From a virus: a DNA stretch of 20,287 bases. The notes under the pieces are model-generated. The model ran no database searches. It saw only the letters and a program-made list of their open reading frames with translations, and had not been told where the DNA came from. Below are positions 1 to 6,033 of the stretch, piece by piece. Location of the stretch: the IMG/VR virus record IMGVR_UViG_3300030085_003046, positions 392 through 20,678 of that record; one strand, 5' to 3'. The translations under genes were made by a program, and so were the position numbers. Within the stretch, counting starts at the first letter, position 1. Every line of letters begins with the position of its first letter.

Positions 1-8
1 AAAAAGTA

Positions 9-27
9 TTGTAAACATATTTTACAA
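9..27. repeat. Perfect 7-bp inverted repeat upstream of tRNA-Cys
   Basis: TTGTAAA at 9-15 and TTTACAA at 21-27 are exact reverse complements around a 5-base loop (CATAT). The hairpin is AU-rich and no U-run follows it, so it is not a convincing intrinsic terminator. It could be an operator or a processing site ahead of the tRNA, or chance in AT-rich DNA. The rest of 1-68 shows only a 15-codon ORF, discussed in the findings. Confidence 0.35.
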
Positions 28-68
28 ATACAAGATGAAAATTTCAACAGAAGGTATCGGTAGAGGCC

Positions 69-142
69 GTGCTGGTGCCTGAGTGGTCTAAGGGTGTGGA
101 TTGCAAATCCATTATTCGTGAGTTCGAATCTCACCCAGCACT
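69..142 (+). tRNA. tRNA-Cys (anticodon GCA)
   Basis: A full cloverleaf can be folded by eye. The acceptor stem pairs GTGCTGG (69-75) with CCAGCAC (135-141), and U142 is the discriminator, as is usual for tRNA-Cys. The anticodon stem GTGGA/TCCAT carries the loop TTGCAAA, giving anticodon GCA. The T arm is GTGAG-TTCGAAT-CTCAC (118-134). CCA is not encoded. The gene stands alone, about 7.3 kb from the other three tRNAs, and directly precedes a run of small forward genes. Confidence 0.93.
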
Positions 143-169
143 CAAAGAATTAAAATGAAGGAATATTAA

Positions 170-586
170 ATGGATACTACTAATTTAAATTCATATCAAT
201 CACTACCGTGTACTAAATGTGGTAGGATAGTGAATAACGTAGGAGAGACTGCATTAAAGGTTACGTGTTCATATTGTGTTTTAATGACAGTCGGATTACC
301 ATCAGAATCTACAACTAAAACTTACAAACCTACAGGTCGTCCACCAGGTTGGCACTTTATGTCAGAGTTTGTTGATAAGGATGGTAATGTATTTCACAAA
401 GGTGTTGAAGCAAAACAATTAAAAGGTACTTTACCACCTACTATAGTGAAACCAACCAAGAAGAAAAAAACTAAGCGTCGGACTAAAGAACAAATTCTCA
501 TTGACCGACACAATGAGAAAAAGAAAGCTCTTAAAAAAGCTGTAAAAAAACAAAAAGATTTTTTAAATCATAATTTTGGAGAATAA
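170..586 (+). CDS. Small zinc-ribbon-like protein with basic C-terminal tail
   Basis: This 138-residue protein has no family I can name. Two CxxC pairs near the N terminus (C14/C17 and C33/C36) look like a four-cysteine zinc knuckle or ribbon. A central segment (about residues 56-91) contains a GRPPGWH stretch and a short D-x-D-G-N hairpin. Residues 95-130 are very rich in lysine and arginine. A zinc site plus a basic tail suggests binding to nucleic acid or the ribosome, but this is inference. The start is supported by AAGGA at 159-163, seven bases before the ATG. The stop is followed immediately by the next start at 587, suggesting coupled translation in a run of small genes behind tRNA-Cys. 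Confidence 0.8.
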   Translation: MDTTNLNSYQSLPCTKCGRIVNNVGETALKVTCSYCVLMTVGLPSESTTKTYKPTGRPPGWHFMSEFVDKDGNVFHKGVEAKQLKGTLPPTIVKPTKKKKTKRRTKEQILIDRHNEKKKALKKAVKKQKDFLNHNFGE

Positions 587-661
587 ATGTTTGAATTAAT
601 TGTAGTTTTTTTATTAGGATACATAGCCATTAAAATGAATGATAACAATATGAGGTTTTAA
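587..661 (+). CDS. Micro-ORF, 24-residue single-span membrane peptide
   Basis: This 24-codon frame starts right after the upstream stop and ends in TAA overlapping the next ATG (TAATG at 659-663). Residues 3-15 (ELIVVFLLGYIAI) are strongly hydrophobic and could span the membrane; the tail is polar (KMNDNNMRF). A GGAG lies seven to ten bases upstream, inside the preceding gene. The exact fit between two neighbours with coupled start and stop codons, and the hydrophobic content, argue that it is a real gene. No function can be assigned; small phage membrane peptides may be lysis or superinfection-related, but nothing here shows that. Confidence 0.6.
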   Translation: MFELIVVFLLGYIAIKMNDNNMRF

Positions 662-810
662 TGAACGAGGTTTTACATTTTTTTAAACACATAATAGGTT
701 TTTGTGGTGAACATTCACACCCTAGTTTATTGATATCAGGTGGTGTGTTTATTACAACAATTGGATTATACTATACACGATTAATAAATTATATGAAAGA
801 TTTGTTTTAA
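661..810 (+). CDS. Micro-ORF, 49-residue membrane protein
   Basis: This 49-codon frame is coupled at both ends through TAATG overlaps (659-663 and 808-812). The N-terminal half contains a CGEHSHPS motif (about residues 15-22) with two histidines and a cysteine. It is followed by a hydrophobic stretch, about residues 23-38, likely to span the membrane, and a short basic tail. Probable Shine-Dalgarno sequence: TGAGG just upstream. I recall similar short cysteine/histidine-plus-helix ORFs in marine myoviruses but cannot name a family. Function unknown. Confidence 0.6.
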   Translation: MNEVLHFFKHIIGFCGEHSHPSLLISGGVFITTIGLYYTRLINYMKDLF

Positions 811-1097
811 TGGGATTTAGAGATAATTTAGTCAAACAAAAGGATGGTTCGTACATTTTAAAATCTAAAACAAAAGAAGTTAAGAAAAAGGGAATTTGTA
901 TTGAGTGTGGAGAAAACACTGCGACAAGAGATTTATTATATCAATATAACGCTGAAGATATGATATTAGTTCGTGAGTATATGGAAAACCATTTAATTAC
1001 GTATTCTAATTGTAAAACGATTACTCCTAAATGGTGTAATAAATGTAAATCTTTAAAAGGTTATATAACAAAGTTAAAAGATGCAAAAAATAATTAA
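810..1097 (+). CDS. Small zinc-ribbon-like protein
   Basis: This 95-residue basic protein has two CxxC pairs, C30-x2-C33 and C76-x2-C79, that probably form one zinc ribbon with about 40 residues between the knuckles. The N-terminal 25 residues and the C-terminal 20 are lysine-rich. The start overlaps the previous stop (TAATG) and the 3' end overlaps the deformylase gene by 17 bases, so it is part of the same transcriptional run. Zinc ribbons of this size in phages are often transcription or nucleic-acid-binding accessories, which is inference only. The protein at 170-586 has a similar cysteine layout, but I see no clear homology between the two. Confidence 0.75.
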   Translation: MGFRDNLVKQKDGSYILKSKTKEVKKKGICIECGENTATRDLLYQYNAEDMILVREYMENHLITYSNCKTITPKWCNKCKSLKGYITKLKDAKNN

Positions 1098-1731
1098 TTG
1101 TTTAAAAGAACATAATCCAGTAATAAATAAAAAATTAAAAGAGGTAAGTATAGATGAGGGACTCAAAATTGCGGAAAAGTTATTCAGGGTTCTTAATGAG
1201 AGAAAAGACGGAATTGGTCTTGCGGCTAACCAGGTTGGTATTGATGCTTCTGTTGCTGTGGTTAATGTTCGTGAACCTATAATATTAATTAATCCTACTA
1301 TTGTTAAACAATGGGATGAGGTTCCATACTATGAGGGTTGTTTATCTTTTAAAGGTAAAGGAATACAGACTAAAAGATACTCTAATATAATTGTTACCAC
1401 AGAACAAGAAAAAAGTCAACTATATTTTAGTGGAGCGGAAAATCCAAGTGATGGTAAAGGTAGTTGGGAAAAAGAAAGTTCTGATAAACACGACCAAGAA
1501 TTAAGGTTACTTGAAACCATATGTATACAACACGAAATAGACCATCTTAATGGTATGACTATTCACGACAGACAAATGATAACTACCATAGTTAATGAAC
1601 AAAAATTTGGTCGAAATGAAATCGTTATGATTACTGATGGTAACGAAACAAAAGAATTGAAGTGGAAAAAAGCAAAAACACTTATAGATAGTGGTAAATG
1701 GGAACTCTATGTGGGAGGCCCAATAACGTAA
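1081..1731 (+). CDS. def: Peptide deformylase, phage type with extra loop and C-terminal extension
   Basis: This protein should remove the formyl group from the N-terminal methionine of new proteins. All three deformylase motifs are present: GIGLAANQ (residues 44-51), EGCLS (85-89) and QHEIDH (150-155). The metal ligands are therefore C87, H151 and H155, with E152 as the catalytic acid, so it should be active. It is 216 residues long. Two additions stand out: a polar loop of about 25 residues (about 116-140, rich in Gly, Ser, Lys and Asp) between motifs 2 and 3, and a C-terminal extension of about 40 residues with a WKKA segment (195-198) not needed for catalysis. The start overlaps the previous gene by 17 bases. 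Deformylases are known auxiliary genes in marine phages. It lies 182 bases upstream of the tmRNA. Confidence 0.94.
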   Translation: MQKIINCLKEHNPVINKKLKEVSIDEGLKIAEKLFRVLNERKDGIGLAANQVGIDASVAVVNVREPIILINPTIVKQWDEVPYYEGCLSFKGKGIQTKRYSNIIVTTEQEKSQLYFSGAENPSDGKGSWEKESSDKHDQELRLLETICIQHEIDHLNGMTIHDRQMITTIVNEQKFGRNEIVMITDGNETKELKWKKAKTLIDSGKWELYVGGPIT

Positions 1732-1779
1732 TGAATAAAAAATATTATATATGATACTTAAATATAAACGAGGTTTATT

Positions 1780-1920
1780 ATGGATTTAGAAGAAGTTCTT
1801 CACAATTTAGAAGAAGCGAAAGAATTACAAGATTGGGATATGATAGATGAATGTATCGAATCTATCAGAGTTCTAATAGATGATTTTGATGAATATCAAA
1901 ACGAAGAAGATTGGGGCTGA
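1780..1920 (+). CDS. 46-residue acidic helical protein whose stop lies in the tmRNA
   Basis: This is a 46-codon ORF with a good ribosome binding site (ACGAGG ending six bases before ATG). The product is very acidic, leucine/isoleucine-rich and probably one or two amphipathic helices: E4-E5, L7-x2-L10, and a D/E-rich C terminus ending DWG. Its last codons, Trp-Gly-stop, overlap the first eight bases of the tmRNA (GGGGCTGA at 1913-1920), so the tmRNA 5' end supplies the TGA. TGA is otherwise unused among the genes called here. Function unknown; it could be read from the same transcript as the tmRNA precursor, in which case RNase P cleavage would remove its stop codon. Confidence 0.6.
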   Translation: MDLEEVLHNLEEAKELQDWDMIDECIESIRVLIDDFDEYQNEEDWG

Positions 1921-2325
1921 ACGGTATCGACAGGTGTTATTTGACAACAGAGTGCAGCAGAGATTGAGTAGGTCTCGTTACAAAATACTCACAAACCTAA
2001 ATGGCGAAAAATCGCTACAAGGGTTGGAAATCGATTGGCATCTAGCCAATGCTGAAATGGGATTTGACAACTTCGTTGAACCTGTTTCTGATTCTCAACC
2101 AACTCACGTTTACGCGTAAGTTACTGAGTCGTCTAACACTCGGTCATAAAATAAGTTAGACACCAACTCTTTCGTATTAGAGTATAAAGAAATATCAGTT
2201 AAACTATTCTGTGTAAAATAGGACATAGTGGTTTGTTGATTTCTACTGATTTGAAATCAAACTAAGCTGTAAATGACTCTTTGGAGAAAACAAACTGGAC
2301 GTGGGTTCGAATCCCACCAGCTCCA
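1913..2325 (+). ncRNA. ssrA: Transfer-messenger RNA (tmRNA), one-piece, phage-encoded
   Basis: tmRNA rescues stalled ribosomes and adds a degradation tag. The tRNA-like ends are clear. The acceptor stem pairs GGGGCTG (1913-1919) with CAGCTCC (2318-2324), including the G3-U70 wobble that alanyl-tRNA synthetase recognises. The T arm is GTGGG-TTCGAAT-CCCAC, with discriminator A2325 and no encoded CCA. Pseudoknot 1 pairs GAGAT/GTCTC (1960-1964/1972-1976) and TGAGTA/TACTCA (1965-1970/1986-1991). Pseudoknot 2 pairs 2123-2129/2138-2144 and 2131-2137/2155-2161. Pseudoknot 3 pairs 2166-2169/2180-2183 and 2170-2173/2189-2192. Pseudoknot 4 pairs 2204-2208/2217-2221 and 2209-2213/2224-2228. P2 is formed by GAGTGCAGC and the ACTAAGCTGTA region. 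An extra hairpin (GATTTC/GAAATC) lies at about 2238-2259. At 413 nt it is longer than the roughly 360-nt E. coli molecule, mainly because of the tag region. Confidence 0.95.
2003..2119 (+). other. Probable tmRNA tag reading frame, 38 codons
   Basis: The likely resume codon is GGC at 2003-2005. It lies 11 bases after pseudoknot 1, the same spacing as in E. coli, and has U at -5 and A at -4, matching the conserved U85-A86 pair before the E. coli resume codon. From there the frame reads GEKSLQGL, continues through an internal hairpin (ATTGGC/GCCAAT around 2035-2051) and ends in THVYA followed by TAA at 2117-2119. The tag would be 38 residues, far longer than the usual 8 to 20 or so. The alternative +1 frame from GCG at 2004 would give 13 residues ending in IGI, but its upstream bases fit the rule less well. 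Confidence 0.6.
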
Positions 2326-2391
2326 CAAAAATTAATTTTATACTTTTGTAGTGTAAACAGATATTTATTAATAACAAATGAAAAGGTAACT

Positions 2392-2910
2392 ATGAATAAT
2401 ATAAATAAAAATACCATACTATTAGGAATAGCTATTGTGTTGATTACATACGCTAATGGCATTGTATCAACTAAATTTCTTAGTGATAAGAATATTCAAC
2501 TACAATCTCTGTTAGATGAAAACAAAAGACTATCAGATAAGTTGAATGAATATGAAACAGAGGGAATGCACGTGACTGTAACTATGTATCAACCAGTCGA
2601 ACGTCAAACAGATTCTACACCGAACATTCTCGCAGATGGAACGCGTATTAGGACACAAGAAGCGTCCAATTATAAGTTTATAGCGGTGAGTAGAAATCTT
2701 TTGAAACGCTGGGGTGGTTGGTTAGATTACGGTGACTTCATTCTTCTAAAAGGTACTGACGGTAAAGATGGAGTTTATCAAGTTAGAGATACAATGAATC
2801 CACGTTGGGTTAATCGTATTGATATCCTTGAGTCCATTGATGTCAAACCATATAAATATGAAAAGGCAAAAATAATAAAAACTAACTTACAATACACGAG
2901 TGCACACTAG
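2392..2910 (+). CDS. Membrane-anchored 3D/RlpA-like double-psi beta-barrel protein
   Basis: This is probably a cell-wall-acting protein, since 3D and RlpA-like barrels are associated with peptidoglycan cleavage. From the chosen ATG it has 172 residues: an N-terminal membrane segment or uncleaved signal (about 8-25), a short coiled linker (about 33-57) and a barrel domain (about 60-150). The barrel shows VTMYQP, an ADGT turn at 81-84, IAVSRNLL, and the aspartates D133 and D144 in the DTM and RIDI segments, which resemble the 3D signature. The frame is open further upstream but those codons lie inside the tmRNA; AAGGTAAC just before 2392 marks the true start. It is probably anchored in the inner membrane facing the periplasm, fitting a lysis accessory role, though adsorption or exclusion functions are possible. 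Confidence 0.75.
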   Translation: MNNINKNTILLGIAIVLITYANGIVSTKFLSDKNIQLQSLLDENKRLSDKLNEYETEGMHVTVTMYQPVERQTDSTPNILADGTRIRTQEASNYKFIAVSRNLLKRWGGWLDYGDFILLKGTDGKDGVYQVRDTMNPRWVNRIDILESIDVKPYKYEKAKIIKTNLQYTSAH

Positions 2911-2922
2911 AAAAAAAAGTAC

Positions 2923-2951
2923 TTGACTTTAGTCAAAAATTTTTGTAAATT
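2923..2951 (+). promoter_or_regulatory. Possible promoter with overlapping palindrome
   Basis: The 53-base gap before the glycosyltransferase gene is longer than the other gaps in this run. It contains TTGACT (2923-2928), a near-consensus -35, then 17 bases, then TAAATT (2946-2951), a 4-of-6 match to -10. The -35 is half of a palindrome, TTGACT-TT-AGTCAA (2923-2936), which might be an operator or a weak hairpin. A Bacteroidetes-type -7 element is only approximate here. Uncertain. Confidence 0.4.
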
Positions 2952-2963
2952 AAGGTTATAAAT

Positions 2964-4412
2964 ATGAATATAAAACATCCACTTTATGGCAGAAGAATAT
3001 TACACGTAATGTCTCCAGTTCGTTGGAGGTCAACGAAATTTATGCATCAAGCAGATTCTAATTACAAAGTAATGGTAAAAACAATTAAATGGTTACCAAT
3101 GTGTCACCATTTTGTTCTAGTTCCAAAAAATAATACTATACCACCTATGGGTGACAATGTGACTATTATACCGTTTCCATATGCTGGTAGTGTGTTATTT
3201 AATCGAGGATATTTTGATAGTAAGGCATTATTAAAAAGTTTTGACTTTCAAAAACACGATATTGATTTTGTGTTCAATCATCAACCTGAATTGACATATA
3301 ATGTTTTTAATGCGTTATTAACTGGTAGAATTGGTATGTCGGTAGATGCTTTTAATTTCTTTCATTGGGTTGATTGTGAAAAAAGTAAACCTGTAAGTGG
3401 TTATCCAGTTGGATTTTTCAGACAACTTGAAGCTATAGATTTATCTTATAAGTCTTATTTTCATAGTCCTGCTAGTATGGAGTATTTAAAATCTAATTGG
3501 GATAAAGTTCCACATACATCACTTGGTGTTGACGATAGTGTTATGAAAGAAAAAATAAATTTCTTTCCATTAGGTGTTGGTAATCCTACAAAGCCAGAAC
3601 CATTCGCATTACCTGATAAAAAGATACTTGTATTTAATCACAGATGGAACGCAACAACCGGTATAAAAAAACTTATAAAATATACAGAGGACTTGGATAG
3701 AGATGAGTGGTTGGTGTGGGTTACTGATAGTGATGCTAAAAAACCTAAAGCAGGTGCACCAGCTCCAAGTTGGATGAAAGTTCAGAACTTACCAAGTGGT
3801 GGTCAATACAGATATCTACTTGACAACTGTCACGCTACAATTTGTTTTGTTGATGATTATATGACTTGGAATTTATCTGCACAAGACGCTGTAAAGATTG
3901 GTAGACCAAGTTTAATTTATAAACATCCAACAATGAAATATGTTTTAGGTGATGATTATCCACTTTACTTTGATGATAAAAAATCTTTTGTTGATTCTTT
4001 AAATAATTTACCTGATAAAGTAGATTGGAATCTACCAGAACACGATGAACAATTCAAAACAAACTTACTAACAGACCTTGAGAACGCTTGTAAAGGTAAG
4101 AAGAAAAGAATTATGAGAGAACCCACAAATGGTGTAGAGTGGTTGTATCATATATTACAAGATAATGGTTATAAGAAAAATCTTTTATACAATAGTCATC
4201 CTAATTTATATCTTAGTAATACTTGGGAGAAGATAAGATTGTGGTGTTTAGAAAAAGGTGCTCTCGATGACCCAACAAGTGAGTACACAAAGTTATTTAT
4301 ACCAGATGAGAACAGAGAAGTTGTCGAGAAGATAGTAAAAGACTCTGGTCAAACATTTGGTGAATCCAAAAAGAATCCAAACTTTTTACAAATCAAAAAC
4401 AAGTGGTGGTAA
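2964..4412 (+). CDS. Glycosyltransferase-like protein (GT-B fold), C-terminally extended
   Basis: This 482-residue protein has the outline of a GT-B sugar transferase. An N-terminal Rossmann-like half (about 1-210) includes RRILHVMSPVRW and the FVFNHQPEL strand. The C-terminal half begins at about 219 with KKILVFNHRWNATTGIKKL, the strand-loop-helix that opens the donor domain in this fold. A SAQDAVKIGRPSLIY segment (305-319) sits where donor-binding residues usually lie. Residues from about 370 form an additional, possibly helical, domain that I do not recognise. Targets could be phage DNA bases or host surface glycans; nothing here decides which. The start is supported by AAGG seven bases upstream. 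It is followed within a few bases by the next gene, whose candidate starts lie near or inside its 3' end. Confidence 0.72.
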   Translation: MNIKHPLYGRRILHVMSPVRWRSTKFMHQADSNYKVMVKTIKWLPMCHHFVLVPKNNTIPPMGDNVTIIPFPYAGSVLFNRGYFDSKALLKSFDFQKHDIDFVFNHQPELTYNVFNALLTGRIGMSVDAFNFFHWVDCEKSKPVSGYPVGFFRQLEAIDLSYKSYFHSPASMEYLKSNWDKVPHTSLGVDDSVMKEKINFFPLGVGNPTKPEPFALPDKKILVFNHRWNATTGIKKLIKYTEDLDRDEWLVWVTDSDAKKPKAGAPAPSWMKVQNLPSGGQYRYLLDNCHATICFVDDYMTWNLSAQDAVKIGRPSLIYKHPTMKYVLGDDYPLYFDDKKSFVDSLNNLPDKVDWNLPEHDEQFKTNLLTDLENACKGKKKRIMREPTNGVEWLYHILQDNGYKKNLLYNSHPNLYLSNTWEKIRLWCLEKGALDDPTSEYTKLFIPDENREVVEKIVKDSGQTFGESKKNPNFLQIKNKWW

Positions 4413-4413
4413 T

Positions 4414-5247
4414 TTGAGTAATTTAGCTAGATTTTTATCAGATACTAAATACGCTGATGAATTTAAAATAGGACATATTAATAGTTTATGGCATATAATG
4501 ATAGATATACAAAGAACTATCGATGGTCTTTCACCTAACTTTCAAGACGCTATTAAGCACGTTAATCACTCTACTCTTTTTCAGAACATAACTTATTCTG
4601 AAAAGCTTAAAACGTTACCTTTTAAACAATTAAAAAAAGAGTTAAGTTATTTAAAAAATCATTTAGATAAAGCTATGGCTGACTTTGGTTGGAATAGAAA
4701 AGGTTTACAAACTGGTTTAGTTTCGAAAAAACTTACAAAGTTCAAAACTGATAGACGAGGGTTTACAGCTTTTGATAAAACAGGTTTATCCACGACAGAC
4801 CCGAAATATCCAGTAATAGAACATTTTTATACTTTAGGACAAGTTGGTACTTGGATTATGATTTGGGATTGTTTAATTGAAAGATGGAAAATTGAGTTTG
4901 ATAAAAACTGTCTTCCAAAAAATATAATTGGTTTGGATTATATAAATCAAATTTATCCAACTTTTCACTTAACAACTTGGACTACAAAAGAAGAAAATGA
5001 TAGGTTAAAAAAGATAGTGGATAAAATAATAAAAGAGTATACTAATACAGAGGGTATTGTTAGTTGGGATTTAATTAGAGAAGATTTAAAAGATGCTAGA
5101 CATTATATAGAAGCTGGAATTGTATTTCATACAGAAGATATTCAGATTGGTAAAACGTTACCAATACATCCAGCTTTAGTAACACAATCTTTAAGAGATT
5201 TAAAAGGTAAAAAAACTAAAATAAAACAGACACACAACTATTGGTAA
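4414..5247 (+). CDS. Conserved-looking phage protein of unknown function
   Basis: The protein is about 277 residues from a TTG start at 4414, two bases after the upstream stop. The frame is also open from TTG 4357 or GTG 4360, which would overlap the glycosyltransferase by about 55 bases, and no strong ribosome binding site separates the choices. The sequence is rich in helices, with many aromatic and basic residues, tryptophan-rich stretches (for example TWIMIWDCLIERW around residues 146-158) and a lysine-rich end. I see no catalytic motif. Because it is locked between a glycosyltransferase and an HD hydrolase, it may act with one of them, for example in nucleotide-sugar or modified-base metabolism, but that is speculation. 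Confidence 0.75.
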   Translation: MSNLARFLSDTKYADEFKIGHINSLWHIMIDIQRTIDGLSPNFQDAIKHVNHSTLFQNITYSEKLKTLPFKQLKKELSYLKNHLDKAMADFGWNRKGLQTGLVSKKLTKFKTDRRGFTAFDKTGLSTTDPKYPVIEHFYTLGQVGTWIMIWDCLIERWKIEFDKNCLPKNIIGLDYINQIYPTFHLTTWTTKEENDRLKKIVDKIIKEYTNTEGIVSWDLIREDLKDARHYIEAGIVFHTEDIQIGKTLPIHPALVTQSLRDLKGKKTKIKQTHNYW

Positions 5248-5259
5248 ATAGGAGAATAA

Positions 5260-6033
5260 ATGAAAGAACTAAAACCAGAACAAATCCAAAAAAATTGGGA
5301 ACAACTTAGAAACCTAATTACAAATACATTTGAGGGTGAACGATTAGAAAAACTCAATAAGATGTATGACCACTTTGAAGATAGAATGTGTGTAGCTCCA
5401 GCAAGTGGTAAAGAACATTTCCATAACGCTCACGTTGGTGGATATGTGGAACACGTACTTCACGTTGTTGATTGTGCATTGAAGATTACAAACCTATGGC
5501 AATCAGAGGGAGCTACAATAAACTTTACTACAGAAGAAGTTATATTCGCAGCTATGCATCACGACTTAGGTAAAGTTGGTGATTTAGAAAATGATTATTA
5601 TATCCCACAAGAATCCGAATGGCACAGAAAGAATCAAGGTTCTATATTTACTCATAATCCTAAATTACAATATATGACTGTAACTGATAGAGCTTTATTT
5701 CTACTTAACCATTTTGGTATTAGTATGACTGAATGGGAATATGTGGGTATAAGACTTACTGACGGTTTGTACGAAGACGCTAATAAATCTTACTATATGT
5801 CATACAACAAAGATTTCTCTCTTAAAACTAATATAGCGTATATACTACACCAAGCTGATATGATGGCTACTCACATAGAATATGACGAGTGGAAACGTGG
5901 TGAAGAAGAGGTAGAGATTAGAGTTCAAAGTAATGTCGAGAATATTAAAAAGGCTGTAACTATGGAAGAAACTTCAGAAGAACTTTCTAAAAAATCAAAA
6001 GACCTTTTTGATGAATTATTTGGAGATAAGTAA
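5260..6033 (+). CDS. HD-domain phosphohydrolase
   Basis: This 257-residue protein has the metal-binding pattern of HD-superfamily hydrolases: H65 in YVEHVLHV, the H101-D102 doublet in MHHDLGK, and D200 in LHQADMMAT. These give the H...HD...D layout. Known members hydrolyse phosphate esters of nucleotides, including (p)ppGpp, cyclic nucleotides and dNTPs; the substrate here cannot be read from sequence. A second histidine cluster (H53, H55, H58) may help bind metal or substrate. The C-terminal 45 residues are charged and probably helical. A strong AGGAG at 5249-5253, six bases before ATG, supports the start, and the stop overlaps the next start. Phage HD hydrolases often tune nucleotide pools or disarm host alarm signals, both only possibilities here. 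Confidence 0.85.
   Translation: MKELKPEQIQKNWEQLRNLITNTFEGERLEKLNKMYDHFEDRMCVAPASGKEHFHNAHVGGYVEHVLHVVDCALKITNLWQSEGATINFTTEEVIFAAMHHDLGKVGDLENDYYIPQESEWHRKNQGSIFTHNPKLQYMTVTDRALFLLNHFGISMTEWEYVGIRLTDGLYEDANKSYYMSYNKDFSLKTNIAYILHQADMMATHIEYDEWKRGEEEVEIRVQSNVENIKKAVTMEETSEELSKKSKDLFDELFGDK

Noticed and set aside
1880-2002. Protein-coding gene across the tmRNA 5' half
   Set aside because: The open frame here is explained by the tmRNA and its tag; no ribosome binding site or protein-like composition supports a separate gene.
2325-2349. AU-only hairpin ACAAAA/TTTTGT after the tmRNA as a terminator
   Set aside because: Six A-U-dominated pairs with no following U-run; too weak to call.
2281-2391. 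Upstream extension of the 3D/RlpA-like gene frame
   Set aside because: The open frame runs through the tmRNA 3' end; the ATG at 2392 with AAGG upstream is the credible start.
2851-2858. TATAAATA on the plus strand about 106 bases before the glycosyltransferase gene
   Set aside because: It lies inside the preceding coding sequence as codons for Tyr-Lys-Tyr; such matches are common by chance in AT-rich DNA.
2957-2964. TATAAATA as a late promoter for the glycosyltransferase gene
   Set aside because: The box overlaps the ATG at 2964, so transcription would start inside the gene. The bases also serve as spacer after the AAGG ribosome binding site.
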